From Actinoplanes palleronii (GTDB lineage Bacteria > Actinomycetota > Actinomycetes > Mycobacteriales > Micromonosporaceae), in the NCBI RefSeq assembly GCF_016862315.1, contig NZ_BOMS01000057.1:62001-126000 (forward strand): DNA of 64,000 nt. The letters are read 5' to 3'. Of the stretch, positions 1 through 7,313 are shown one piece after another. A model generated the notes under the pieces. That model was not told the origin of the DNA and ran no database searches. It saw nothing but the letters and a program-made list of their open reading frames with translations. Each line of letters opens with the position of its first letter. Positions within the stretch are counted from its first letter, which is position 1. Position numbers and translations under genes: made by a program.

Positions 1-438
1 GAGCGTCACGCCCGGTCCCGGCATGGCGCTGCCGGAGGAACGCACGTCATCGAGGAACCGGGTGATCCCGGCGTGGCGCGCGCGAGCGGTGAGATGCTCC
101 ACCAGCACGGTGCCGATGCCGCGGCTGCGATGTGCCTCGGCGACCCGGACGGCGATCGTCGCGGTCGTGCTGTCCCCGCAGTGTCGAGTGCAGGAGGCGA
201 CGCCGATCAGGTCGGGGCCGTCGGCCGCGACGTCCACCAGCCGGTGCGGATCCGGCCGGCACAGGTCGTCGAGCTCGGTCGCTGTCGTGGCCGGGCCGGC
301 TCCGGTGACGAACCGGGCCGTCAGCGCCGCCCGATCGCCGGGCTGGACCGGCCGTACGGTGATGATCGAGCCGTCGCAGATCAGGACGTCGACGCACTGC
401 TGGCCGTCGACGGCGGTGAGCGGTGATGTCGTCACCAC
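1..438 (-). CDS. GNAT-family N-acetyltransferase (C-terminus beyond window)
   Basis: Reading leftward from a GTG at 438 (a second in-frame GTG lies at 435), with AGGAAGG just upstream, gives an open frame of 146 codons to the window edge. It has an N-terminal segment DGSIITVRPVQPGDRAAL and the acetyl-CoA-binding motif HRSRGIGTVLVEHL. Both match the N-terminal GNAT domain of the large acetyltransferase fusion at 51969-54653 (DGGIISIRPLTAADRR and HHGRGIATLLLEHL). So this is probably a stand-alone paralogue of that domain, acetylating protein lysines or small amines; the substrate is not visible. The frame with a longer ATG ORF on the same strand is arginine-rich and unlike any family, so I rejected it. 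The end of the gene is missing. Confidence 0.75.
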   Translation of the reverse strand, partial: MVTTSPLTAVDGQQCVDVLICDGSIITVRPVQPGDRAALTARFVTGAGPATTATELDDLCRPDPHRLVDVAADGPDLIGVASCTRHCGDSTTATIAVRVAEAHRSRGIGTVLVEHLTARARHAGITRFLDDVRSSGSAMPGPGVTL

Positions 439-573
439 GACCTTCCTCTCCAGCTTCGACTCGGCGGCGATGGTCTGCCCGCACCCGGTGGCCAGCAGTC
501 CGAGCCGCCGTGACGGGGCTCTGATCGTGCCGTGCCACCGGTCCGAGAGATGGGTGCCGAGTGAACCCCCACC

Positions 574-624
574 ACCGACTATTCGCCTCCGGGCATCGTG
601 GTCACCTGGGCTGGTGTCCCTGAC
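574..624 (-). repeat. 51-bp dispersed repeat, copy A
   Basis: This stretch matches 56308-56358 at 48 of 51 positions. Both copies begin ACCGACTATTCGCC and end GGGCTGGTGTCCCTGAC, and both are followed 5-6 bases later by a GGG-N8-CCC near-palindrome. Both lie upstream of a leftward gene (the GNAT gene here, doxX there). The shared length and position suggest a conserved promoter region rather than an inserted element. Confidence 0.8.
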
Positions 625-644
625 CGCGGCGGGACGATCGGCCC
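607..644 (-). promoter_or_regulatory. Pair of DosR-like boxes upstream of the GNAT gene
   Basis: Two 14-bp candidate sites occur at 607-620 (leftward reading GGGACACCAGCCCA) and 631-644 (GGGACGATCGGCCC), with centres 24 bp apart. This is the arrangement of the pair before doxX (56341-56377). Box to GNAT start is about 168 bases. The rest of 439-840 shows no gene I can support. Confidence 0.5.
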
Positions 645-840
645 TTGACCCGGTCACCGGAACACCATTGCCAGGATCGGCCGAGGCCGGTCGCCTTGCT
701 GCCGGATCGAGGACTGCGCTCCGCGCAGCGCTGCCCGGCGGAGAACGGGGCACCGGTCAAGGGTCATTGTTCTCTGGCGATCGCTCAGATGTTTCGGGCA
801 CGGTCGGCGGCAGTGCGGTCGTGTGCCGGAGGAGGCAGCT

Positions 841-1209
841 ATGCGAGTGCAGACGTCGTCCGTCGCTGATCCGGGTGCCCGCGGCGTCGAATCGGCCACG
901 CGGCGCCCCCGCAACCTGGTCGGGATCCGCAGCACCGTCGAGCTCGGCGCCCTGCACACGTTCCCGCGGCTCATCCTCCCGGTGATGACGTCCGCACTAC
1001 GCAGGACCGGGAAACGCCCGGCGGGGCCGCCGACCGCCGTGTTCCGTCCCCGCGTCGACGGAACCTTCGAGGTGACAGCCGGGTATCCGACCGTGGGGCG
1101 TCGCCGACTCGGCCGCGTGGCGCACCCGCATCGTGGTGCCGCTACCCGCGCGGCCCGCCAGCCGGTCGGCCGCCTGCCGTTTCAGATCGGCGTGAGCCGG
1201 CCGCGCCGT
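841..1209 (+). pseudogene. Decayed GyrI-like (AraC effector-binding) protein
   Basis: A strong Shine-Dalgarno (GGAGGAGG at 828-835) precedes the ATG at 841. The first ~83 residues look like a GyrI-like small-molecule-binding domain: RNLVGIRSTVELGALHTF, then KRPAGPPTAVF and DGTFEVTAGYP, the usual order of that family. After about position 1090 the frame turns arginine-rich and runs antisense through the ligase gene. A +1 frame briefly restores VVPLPA, the family's second strand, before a stop near 1200. The picture is a gene broken by at least one frameshift. Neighbouring regulator fragments are similarly decayed. The family assignment rests on motif memory only. Confidence 0.4.
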
Positions 1210-1304
1210 CACCGCGACGGTCCGCTGACCCGGCCTTGCGGTCGCTCAGGCGGGGTCCGTTCACTGGCCGCGACAGGCGTCCGCGGCCACGATGCCTCCG
1301 GCCC

Positions 1305-2468
1305 TCAGTCCGTGGCGTCGGTGATGGCGGCGAGTCCCGCGACGATGTCGAACGGCGTGGCGGCGCGTTTCCACAGGCGGCGCTGGCGTTCGGCTCCGGT
1401 GCCGTGCTCGCGCAGCCGGGCCAGCTGGGTCGCGACGGTCGCGGTGTCCCCGAGGGCGGCGAGCGCCGCACCGACGTGGCCGACCAGGACGGAGACGAGG
1501 TCCCAGGCCGGTACGGCATCACCGGTGAACGGGTCGATCCCCGGGCCGGCCAGTCCGTTGTGAGCCGCGGCGAGCAGGCTCCCGATCACCCACCGGGGTG
1601 CGGCCGGCGGCGGGGGCAGCCCGGCCCGGACGTCCGCGGTGGCGGTGACCACCAGAGCGCGTACCAGCGTGGCGAGCAGCAGCGTCGTTCCCCGATCCAG
1701 GCAGGTGTCGGCGACCCGTACCTCGATGGTCGGGTACCGCGGCGACAGCCGGGCGAGGAAATAGATGCTGCGTTCGTCCATCGCGGCCCCGCGGCGCAGG
1801 AGACGCTGGACGGAGCGGTCGTAGTCGGCGGCGTCGCGCCATTCGTCCGGCGGCCGGGCGGTCGGCCACTGCGAGACGAGGCCGTAGCGGTGGCTGGCGT
1901 ATCCGGTGTCGTGACCGCCGGTGAACGGGGAGTTGGCGCTGATCGCGAGCAGGGTGGCGAGCCAGGGGCGCAGCCGGGTCAGAACCTGCGCGCCGAGGTC
2001 ACGGGAGGGCACGCCGACATGGACCTGGCAGGCGCACACACCGGAGAGCGCGGTCAGGGTGGGATGGCGTGCGGCGAGCCCGTGGTAGCGGGGCGCGTCG
2101 GTGATCGCCGACAGCGCGGGTGCTCCGTAGGGCGCGACGGCGGTGGCGACGAGCCGGCAGCCCCGGGCGCGGGCCGCTTCGGCGGCGAGGGCCCGCAGCC
2201 GTCGCAGCTCGGCGCCCAACTCGTCGGTGCTGGTGCAGACCGCGGTGGCCGTCTCCACCTGATAGCTCATCAGCTCGGCGCGTGGACCTGTCTCGTTGCG
2301 CAGCATGCGCAGCACCGCCGGCGCGGCCGGCACCGGCCGCCCGTGGATCGGATCGAGGAGCAGGAACTCCTCCTCGACACCGAACGTGGGGGCCGTCAGC
2401 GGATCACCGCCGGTCGCCGTGCCCGGCGCCGCCGCGGTCGGGAGCTGTCCGGAAGTCATGACTGTCAC
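1305..2468 (-). CDS. Carboxylate-amine ligase, YbdK/GCS2 family
   Basis: The 387-residue protein has the GCS2 hallmarks: FGVEEEFLLLD near residue 29 (the Glu/Mg site), ELMSYQVETATAVC, the VHVGVPSRD strand and the TIEVRVADTC strand. This is normal length for the YbdK group, ATP-dependent ligases that couple a carboxylate such as glutamate to an amine such as cysteine; the true substrate of most actinobacterial members is unknown. The GTG at 2468 is chosen because GGAGGG sits 8 bases upstream; the ATG at 2459 would be 17 bases away. It is a cytosolic protein with no operon partner. Naming it glutamate-cysteine ligase would go beyond the evidence. Confidence 0.85.
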   Translation of the reverse strand: MTVMTSGQLPTAAAPGTATGGDPLTAPTFGVEEEFLLLDPIHGRPVPAAPAVLRMLRNETGPRAELMSYQVETATAVCTSTDELGAELRRLRALAAEAARARGCRLVATAVAPYGAPALSAITDAPRYHGLAARHPTLTALSGVCACQVHVGVPSRDLGAQVLTRLRPWLATLLAISANSPFTGGHDTGYASHRYGLVSQWPTARPPDEWRDAADYDRSVQRLLRRGAAMDERSIYFLARLSPRYPTIEVRVADTCLDRGTTLLLATLVRALVVTATADVRAGLPPPPAAPRWVIGSLLAAAHNGLAGPGIDPFTGDAVPAWDLVSVLVGHVGAALAALGDTATVATQLARLREHGTGAERQRRLWKRAATPFDIVAGLAAITDATD

Positions 2469-2570
2469 AGGACCGTCCCTCCGAGGAAGTGTGGTTCGCC
2501 GTCTCCAGCCTGTACGGCCCGGTGGTGCGGTTCCCAGGGTCCAACGGCCTGTCAGTGGCCGCCGCGCCGG

Positions 2571-2687
2571 TCACGCGTGGGCCGGCTGCCGCCGCCCGAG
2601 GAGCACCCGTTCGCGATCGTGGTGCGACGGCGCGCGCAGCAGTAGTCCGCCGGCCGAGACCAGTGTGGTCAGGCCCGGGATCACCAC
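2571..2687 (-). CDS. Small protein of 38 residues, unknown
   Basis: A leftward frame starts at GTG 2687 (or 2684) after GGAGAAGA and reads VVIPGLTTLVSAGGLLLR, then a basic tail with a His pair (APSHHDRERVLL). It could be a very short membrane-associated peptide. The spacing of the ribosome-binding site is good, but there is no family I recognise and the frame may be chance in GC-rich DNA. The rest of the 2469-2756 gap shows nothing else I can support. Confidence 0.25.
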   Translation of the reverse strand: MVIPGLTTLVSAGGLLLRAPSHHDRERVLLGRRQPAHA

Positions 2688-2756
2688 GCGATCTTCTCCA
2701 TGGGTGCCCCCCTCTGGCGATGGCTGCTATTCCCAACGTCCGCCCGCCGGGGTTGA

Positions 2757-3104
2757 GTGAACAGGGCACATGGGCTCGTACACCTGCTCTACCTCGCCCC
2801 GGGAGTCCCGGAGTTCGCCATGGACCGGTCCTGGATCGTCCCGGAGGCGGCTCGCCGGCCGTTCGGACTGAGTCTGACCGCGGCGACGGTGGCCGCCTTC
2901 GCGCTCCTGGCCCTCGCGGTGTGGGGCGTCCCCGGACTGACCGCGGTCTGGCCGGTGCTCACCGCCGTGGCCTGCCTGCTCTCGGCGCTGCTGTTCATCG
3001 GCTTCTGGAACAGCTGGCTCGTGCTCGGCGTCGCCATCGACAGCGCCCTGCTGGTCGCCGCCGCGACGCGCCCGCACTGGGTTCAGCAGCTCTTCGGCGG
3101 GTAG
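2757..3104 (+). CDS. Small integral membrane protein
   Basis: The 115-residue protein begins HGLVHLLYLAPGVPEFAMDRSW and then has two or three hydrophobic stretches, about residues 42-60, 62-80 and 83-101 (TAATVAAFALLALAVWGV; AVWPVLTAVACLLSALLF; WLVLGVAIDSALLVAAA). The GTG at 2757 follows a weak GGGG element. The N-terminus looks clipped, because the HGLVHLLYL segment reads like the end of a first membrane helix that is not encoded upstream in this frame. It lies just before the CsoR-type operator. I do not recognise the family. Confidence 0.6.
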   Translation: MNRAHGLVHLLYLAPGVPEFAMDRSWIVPEAARRPFGLSLTAATVAAFALLALAVWGVPGLTAVWPVLTAVACLLSALLFIGFWNSWLVLGVAIDSALLVAAATRPHWVQQLFGG

Positions 3105-3132
3105 GTCTGATGCACGGCTACGCCTCTCGTGC

Positions 3133-3148
3133 ATACCCAGCGGGGTAT
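3133..3148 (+). promoter_or_regulatory. CsoR/CstR-type operator
   Basis: ATACCCAGCGGGGTAT is an imperfect palindrome with ATACCC/GGGTAT arms around a G/C-rich centre, the form typical of CsoR-family operators. It lies 37 bases before the regulator start, so the gene probably represses itself. Confidence 0.65.
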
Positions 3149-3184
3149 ATTTCGGCCGCTGGGCACCGGCGCGGGAGGCACGGC

Positions 3185-3547
3185 ATGGAGCTGGAGAAGG
3201 ACGCCCTCGGTGATGTCATCAAGCGTCTTCGGCGTGCGGAGGGTCAGATCCGCGGTGTGATCGCCATGCTGGAGGCCGGCCGGGACTGCGCCGACGTGGT
3301 CACCCAGCTCGCCGCCGTGTCCCGCGCTCTCGACCGGGCCGGTTTCAAAATCATCGCGACCGGCCTGCGGCAGTGTGTGACGGCGCAGGCGAACGGCGAG
3401 GAGCCCAGCCTGGACGTGGCGCAGCTCGAGAAGCTCTTCCTGCCCTGCCCTGGCCTGACCGCGCTGTTCAGTTCTCGAGCGTGGCCAGGGCCGCCCGCCG
3501 ACCTGCGGTCGGGCTCGGCACCGCCTCACGCTGGTCTTCCTGGTTGA
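3185..3547 (+). CDS. CsoR/CstR-family transcriptional repressor
   Basis: This 120-residue all-helical DUF156 protein has the family core KRLRRAEGQIRGVIAMLEAGRDCADVV. Cys35 and Cys64 are spaced as the two conserved cysteines of the family. The position four before the second Cys, a His in copper-sensing CsoR, is Gly60 (ATGLRQC). Copper CsoR needs that His; the persulfide sensor CstR lacks it. A role in sensing sulfane sulfur or another thiol-reactive signal is therefore more likely than copper, by inference. The protein runs about 30 residues past the usual end (after EKLFL) with a Pro/Gly-rich tail, which may be a frameshifted run-on. The operator at 3133-3148 suggests autoregulation. No copper pump or sulfurtransferase lies adjacent. 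Confidence 0.85.
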   Translation: MELEKDALGDVIKRLRRAEGQIRGVIAMLEAGRDCADVVTQLAAVSRALDRAGFKIIATGLRQCVTAQANGEEPSLDVAQLEKLFLPCPGLTALFSSRAWPGPPADLRSGSAPPHAGLPG

Positions 3548-3939
3548 CCGACGATGGCGGCAGTTGCCGAAGGTGGTCGAGGCGCGCTCGGCGCGCATCA
3601 CGACCACGGCACCTCGTACCTGGCCGTCGGCAGTGGACAACGCACGGCCCGAGGCAACCAGGACAATGGCCGGGCGGTCCTGCGGAGCGATGACGAATTC
3701 GGTGCGCGGCATGCTGCCGTCGCGCAGGGCGGGTGCTGATTGGCGTCGGGGGTCCAGACGGTCTCGCCGGACCGGAAATGTAGGGGCACGTATCGACTGG
3801 TTGACCGCGGCGAACGGCACCTCCGGTGCCGCGCGATGCCGTGCAGTTCCGGGTCGGCGGCCCGCTCGCCGAGGTCGTCGCCGGGCTGGTCGAGCAGACC
3901 GTGATCGCGCAACGCCGCCAGGCGCGGGGGACTCATCAA
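3540..3939 (-). pseudogene. Fragments of a PAS/GAF-type sensory protein
   Basis: Two leftward frames meet near 3825. The first (from 3939) reads SPPRLAALRDHGLLDQPGDD and ELHGIARHR. The second continues APEVPFAAVNQ and then TEFVIAPQDRPAIVLVASGR plus GQVRGAVVVMRA. The second piece resembles the core of a PAS domain, whose usual form is a polar strand, a G-R-P-L-like turn and GxVxGAVVVxxD. No signalling output domain follows. The split frames and missing ends indicate a remnant. The remaining bases to 4226 contain no gene I can support. Confidence 0.35.
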
Positions 3940-4226
3940 CGGTCATGTCGCATTCTCTCCTCGGCCGAACACCGCTGTGGCCGTTGTTCAATCAGTCCGG
4001 ACGATCCTGGGATGAAGGTCGACGGCCGACTGACCGCGGTGCGAATCGGGAGTGGATCGGGCTGTTCGCCGGCTGCGGATGTGCCCAAGCAGCCGCTTTT
4101 CTCCAGGGAATTGCGTAGGTTCTGCTACTGAAACGGCCACCTGCCGCACTCCGATCGCAGCTGTTCGCCGTTCATGTTCCAGGTCCATGGCCGACCCTTG
4201 TTCTGCTCGTCGCCGTCGATTGGTGG

Positions 4227-5765
4227 GTGTTCGACATGTTCCGCAACCGCAAGGTTGAGCCGCGAACGGTCCCCGTTCCGGTGCCACGCGACGTCGAGGC
4301 GCTCGAGGCGCTCGTAGCAGACCTGGGCAACGCCACCGACGAGCACTCGGCGTTGCGGATCACGGTCGACTGCATGATTCGTGAGTACGGCCTCGGCTAC
4401 GGTGCCGCGTGGACGGCGGGCGAACGCGGCGATCTGTTGATCGGCTACGAGACCGGCGCGGTCAGTGACAATCTGCCCGGGGCCGCCAGCGAGATGCTGA
4501 AGGAAGCGTTCCGCACCGGACAGGCGGCGTACTTCAACATCGACGAGCGGACCGCCCCGCCGAGCCCGCGTTACCAGGCGGCCGCCCGGGCGGGGATGCG
4601 CGGCGTGATCCTCTCGCCCGTGCTCCGCGGCCCGGCTGTCGTCGCCGTCCAGGAGTACTTCGGCGCGCAGCCGGTGGAAGCGGACGCCGGGCGACGGGAG
4701 AAGTGGGCAGCCATCTCCCGCATCGCGGACATGGCCCGGTTCAACGCGGTCGCCGCTGCCGACCTGGCGATGAGCGCGCGGGACCGTTCGGCGGTCACCG
4801 AGGTCGTCCGCAAGATCGGCGAGAGTAACGACTCGGAATCGGCGCTGCGTGCTGCCCTGGATTCGGTACGTACCGCTTTCGGCTGGGCGTACGGCTCGTA
4901 CTGGGAGATCGGTGAGGGCGAGGACGTCCTCAAGTTCCGGGTCGAATCCGGCTCGGCCGGCGAGGAGTTCCGCCGGGTCACACTGAGTGCCAGCTTCGCG
5001 CGGGGAGTCGGGCTGTCCGGCCGGGCCTGGCGGGCCGACGACCTGGTGTTCGTGCGTGATCTGTCCGAACTCACCGACTGCGTGCGCGCGCCGGCCGCGG
5101 GCCGGGCCGGAGTGCGCTCCGGGGTCTGTTTTCCGATCCGGGGGGCCGGCGGTCGCGTCATCGGCACGATGGACTTCTTCACCAGCGAGTACCTGACCCT
5201 CTCGGAGGAACGCGCGGCCGCGCTGCGGAACGTCGGACAGTTGGTGTCCCAGCGCATCGGGCAGGTGCGCGCCGCAGAGGCAGTGGCCCGGAAGTCTCGG
5301 GTCCTGCTCGAGACGGTCTCCCAGCTGCGCACGGCGAGCGAGACCGCGATGCGAGTGGCGGCCGAGGCGGTTGCCCAGGCCTCGGCGATGACCGAGGAGG
5401 TGAGCGCCCTCGGCGGCGCCTCGACAGCGATCGGTGACGTCATCAAGATCATCTCTTCGATCGCCGATCAGACCAATCTGCTCGCCCTCAACGCCACCAT
5501 CGAGGCGGCCCGGGCCGGGGAGGTGGGTCGCGGGTTCGCGGTTGTCGCGGGCGAGGTGAAGGAGTTGGCCCGGGAAACCGCGGAAGCCACCGAACGGGTC
5601 AACACCCAAGTTGCCGCGCTGCAGGCCAACGCGGACACGGTGGCCGCCGGTATCGCCACCACCAGTCAGATCATCGGCAAGATCGACCTGGTGCAGACCG
5701 AGATGAACGCCGTGCTGGAGCAACAGTCGGCGATGGCCACGTCCCTGGCCACCGACATCAGCTGA
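4227..5765 (+). CDS. Soluble GAF-domain methyl-accepting chemotaxis protein
   Basis: The protein has 512 residues and no membrane segment. Two GAF-like modules occupy about residues 22-180 and 190-350 (each with a YGAAW or YGSYW strand and a late FP-I-G-V/T-M-strand). A short MCP signalling hairpin follows, with the tip IADQTNLLALNATIEAARAGE near residues 412-432. The arms are short compared with classical receptors, so this is a cytosolic receptor with a truncated signalling bundle. GTG 4227 is the listed start; the ATG at 4236 is possible, and neither has a strong ribosome-binding site. CheA, CheW and CheR are absent from the window, so its partner is unknown. It may report on redox or small ligands through the GAF domains, by inference. 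Confidence 0.85.
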   Translation: MFDMFRNRKVEPRTVPVPVPRDVEALEALVADLGNATDEHSALRITVDCMIREYGLGYGAAWTAGERGDLLIGYETGAVSDNLPGAASEMLKEAFRTGQAAYFNIDERTAPPSPRYQAAARAGMRGVILSPVLRGPAVVAVQEYFGAQPVEADAGRREKWAAISRIADMARFNAVAAADLAMSARDRSAVTEVVRKIGESNDSESALRAALDSVRTAFGWAYGSYWEIGEGEDVLKFRVESGSAGEEFRRVTLSASFARGVGLSGRAWRADDLVFVRDLSELTDCVRAPAAGRAGVRSGVCFPIRGAGGRVIGTMDFFTSEYLTLSEERAAALRNVGQLVSQRIGQVRAAEAVARKSRVLLETVSQLRTASETAMRVAAEAVAQASAMTEEVSALGGASTAIGDVIKIISSIADQTNLLALNATIEAARAGEVGRGFAVVAGEVKELARETAEATERVNTQVAALQANADTVAAGIATTSQIIGKIDLVQTEMNAVLEQQSAMATSLATDIS

Positions 5766-5840
5766 GCGGAGGGACGACGGTTCGCCGGCCGGTCGTCGGG
5801 CTGCGGTCCGGGCCGATGGTGCCGGTCGGCCCGGGACACC

Positions 5841-5854
5841 GGGACTTTAGTCCT
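5841..5854 (+). promoter_or_regulatory. Near-consensus DosR box before the histidine kinase
   Basis: GGGACTTTAGTCCT is an almost exact match to the mycobacterial DosR/DevR consensus (GGGACT-WW-AGTCCC), including the central TT/AA-type core. It lies 172 bases before the PAS kinase start within the 5766-6026 intergenic region, which otherwise has no gene. Confidence 0.7.
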
Positions 5855-6026
5855 GAACTGGGCCGGGATCGGGCGATCGGCCGGCCGGGTGCGGGCCCGT
5901 ACCTATCCTGGGATCGAGTGATCCACTGGTGTGCTGTCCCGTCAGGACGTGAGGGCGAGGCCCATCGTGGCATGTCTGACGGATACGCCGAGGTCGAATG
6001 CTGTCCGATATTGATCTGAGTTCTCG

Positions 6027-7271
6027 ATGTCAACGAAATTGGTGGTGGCGGCATCTGCCGTCGTCGGCGTCGTCGGCGGCGTTCTGGTCGCTTTGCTTGT
6101 CTCGCGCTCGCCGATCCGGGACTGCGGCAAGCCGGGTGCGCGGCTCAGCCGTGACGAAATGGAGGCGTTCTTCGAACACACGCCTGCCGCGCTGCATGTC
6201 AAGAACCTCGACGGTCGCTACCTGATGGCGAACCGTACGGCCCGGCGCAACCTGGGCCACGGCGACGAGGGCGTGTCACTGGTCGGCACCACCGTGGGTG
6301 AGCATCTGCCGGCCACCACTGCGAGCCGTATCACCGCCGGTGACCGCAAGGTGGCCGAGACGTTGGAATCAGTCGAGTTGGAAGTTCCCATCGAGCTGCC
6401 CGGCGAACCGAGCCGCTGGTACCTGTCCATCCGGTTCCCGCTGCTGAGCAAGGCCGGCGTGTTGTTCGGGACCGGAGGAATAGCGTTGGACATCACCACC
6501 CGGAAGGCGACGCAGGAAGAGGTCACTCGCCTCAACGAGGATCTGGGCGAGGCGGTACGCGAACTCGATGCGTTCGCCTACTCGGTGTCGCATGACCTGC
6601 GTGCGCCGCTGCGCAGTGCCACCGGCTTCAGTCAGATCCTGCTTGACCGGTACGCGTCCGCGTTGGACCGGACCGGACAGGACTACCTGCGTCGCGTGCT
6701 GGCTGCCAGCGAACGGATGACCCGCATGGTCGACGACCTGCTCGCGTTGTCTCATCTGGGCGGTGTTGATCCGGTCGTCGAGACCGTCGACCTGACCCGG
6801 ATGACCCATGACGTCATCGACGAGATCCGCTGCCGGGAGACATCACGCGACGTGCAGGTCGTCGTCGCCGATGGGTTGACGGTGAGCGCCGACGCCGGCC
6901 TGCTCCTCGTGGTGGTGCAGAACTTGCTGACCAACGCCTGGAAGTTCACCGCGCAGCGCGATGACGCCCGTATCGAGGTCGGTGCCGGACGACAGACCGG
7001 CCACCACAGCGAATTCTTCGTCCGGGACAACGGTGCCGGCTTCGACATGGCCTACGCCGACAAGCTGTTCGTTCCCTTCCAGCGGCTCCACGACGCAGGC
7101 GAGTTCCCCGGCACCGGGATCGGCCTGGCCACCACCCGGCGTGCCATCGCCCGCCAGGGAGGGCGAATCTGGGCCACCGCGGCACCCGGGCACGGGGCCA
7201 CCTTCACCTTCACCCTGCCCGCCGTCGACCAGGCCGGCAGATTCCCGCCCCCCTGCGCCCACTCCGGCTGA
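6027..7271 (+). CDS. Membrane-anchored PAS sensor histidine kinase
   Basis: The 414 residues contain one N-terminal membrane helix (about 5-26), a PAS domain (about 44-165), a phosphoacceptor helix with AYSVSHDLRAPLR (His189), and an HATPase domain with NLLTNAWKF (N box), DNGAGFD (G1) and GTGIGLA (G2). The H-box is of the phytochrome/Cph1 type. It should autophosphorylate and pass phosphate to a response regulator; the next gene, 42 bases downstream, carries two receivers and is the obvious candidate. A near-perfect DosR-like box stands upstream. It lacks the tandem heme-GAF domains of DosS/DosT, so it is not their orthologue. Confidence 0.9.
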   Translation: MSTKLVVAASAVVGVVGGVLVALLVSRSPIRDCGKPGARLSRDEMEAFFEHTPAALHVKNLDGRYLMANRTARRNLGHGDEGVSLVGTTVGEHLPATTASRITAGDRKVAETLESVELEVPIELPGEPSRWYLSIRFPLLSKAGVLFGTGGIALDITTRKATQEEVTRLNEDLGEAVRELDAFAYSVSHDLRAPLRSATGFSQILLDRYASALDRTGQDYLRRVLAASERMTRMVDDLLALSHLGGVDPVVETVDLTRMTHDVIDEIRCRETSRDVQVVVADGLTVSADAGLLLVVVQNLLTNAWKFTAQRDDARIEVGAGRQTGHHSEFFVRDNGAGFDMAYADKLFVPFQRLHDAGEFPGTGIGLATTRRAIARQGGRIWATAAPGHGATFTFTLPAVDQAGRFPPPCAHSG

Positions 7272-7313
7272 CCGAACCGCCATGGGTTCGGCTGACCCCA
7301 ACCAGGAAATCAG

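Noticed and set aside
47..538. A 163-codon minus-strand ATG frame at the window start
   Set aside because: It is the arginine-rich shadow of the GNAT gene, which reads in another frame of the same strand and matches a paralogue.
6027..7271. Possible DosS/DosT orthologue
   Set aside because: It has a membrane helix and a PAS domain but not the tandem GAF domains with heme-binding His of DosS/DosT.
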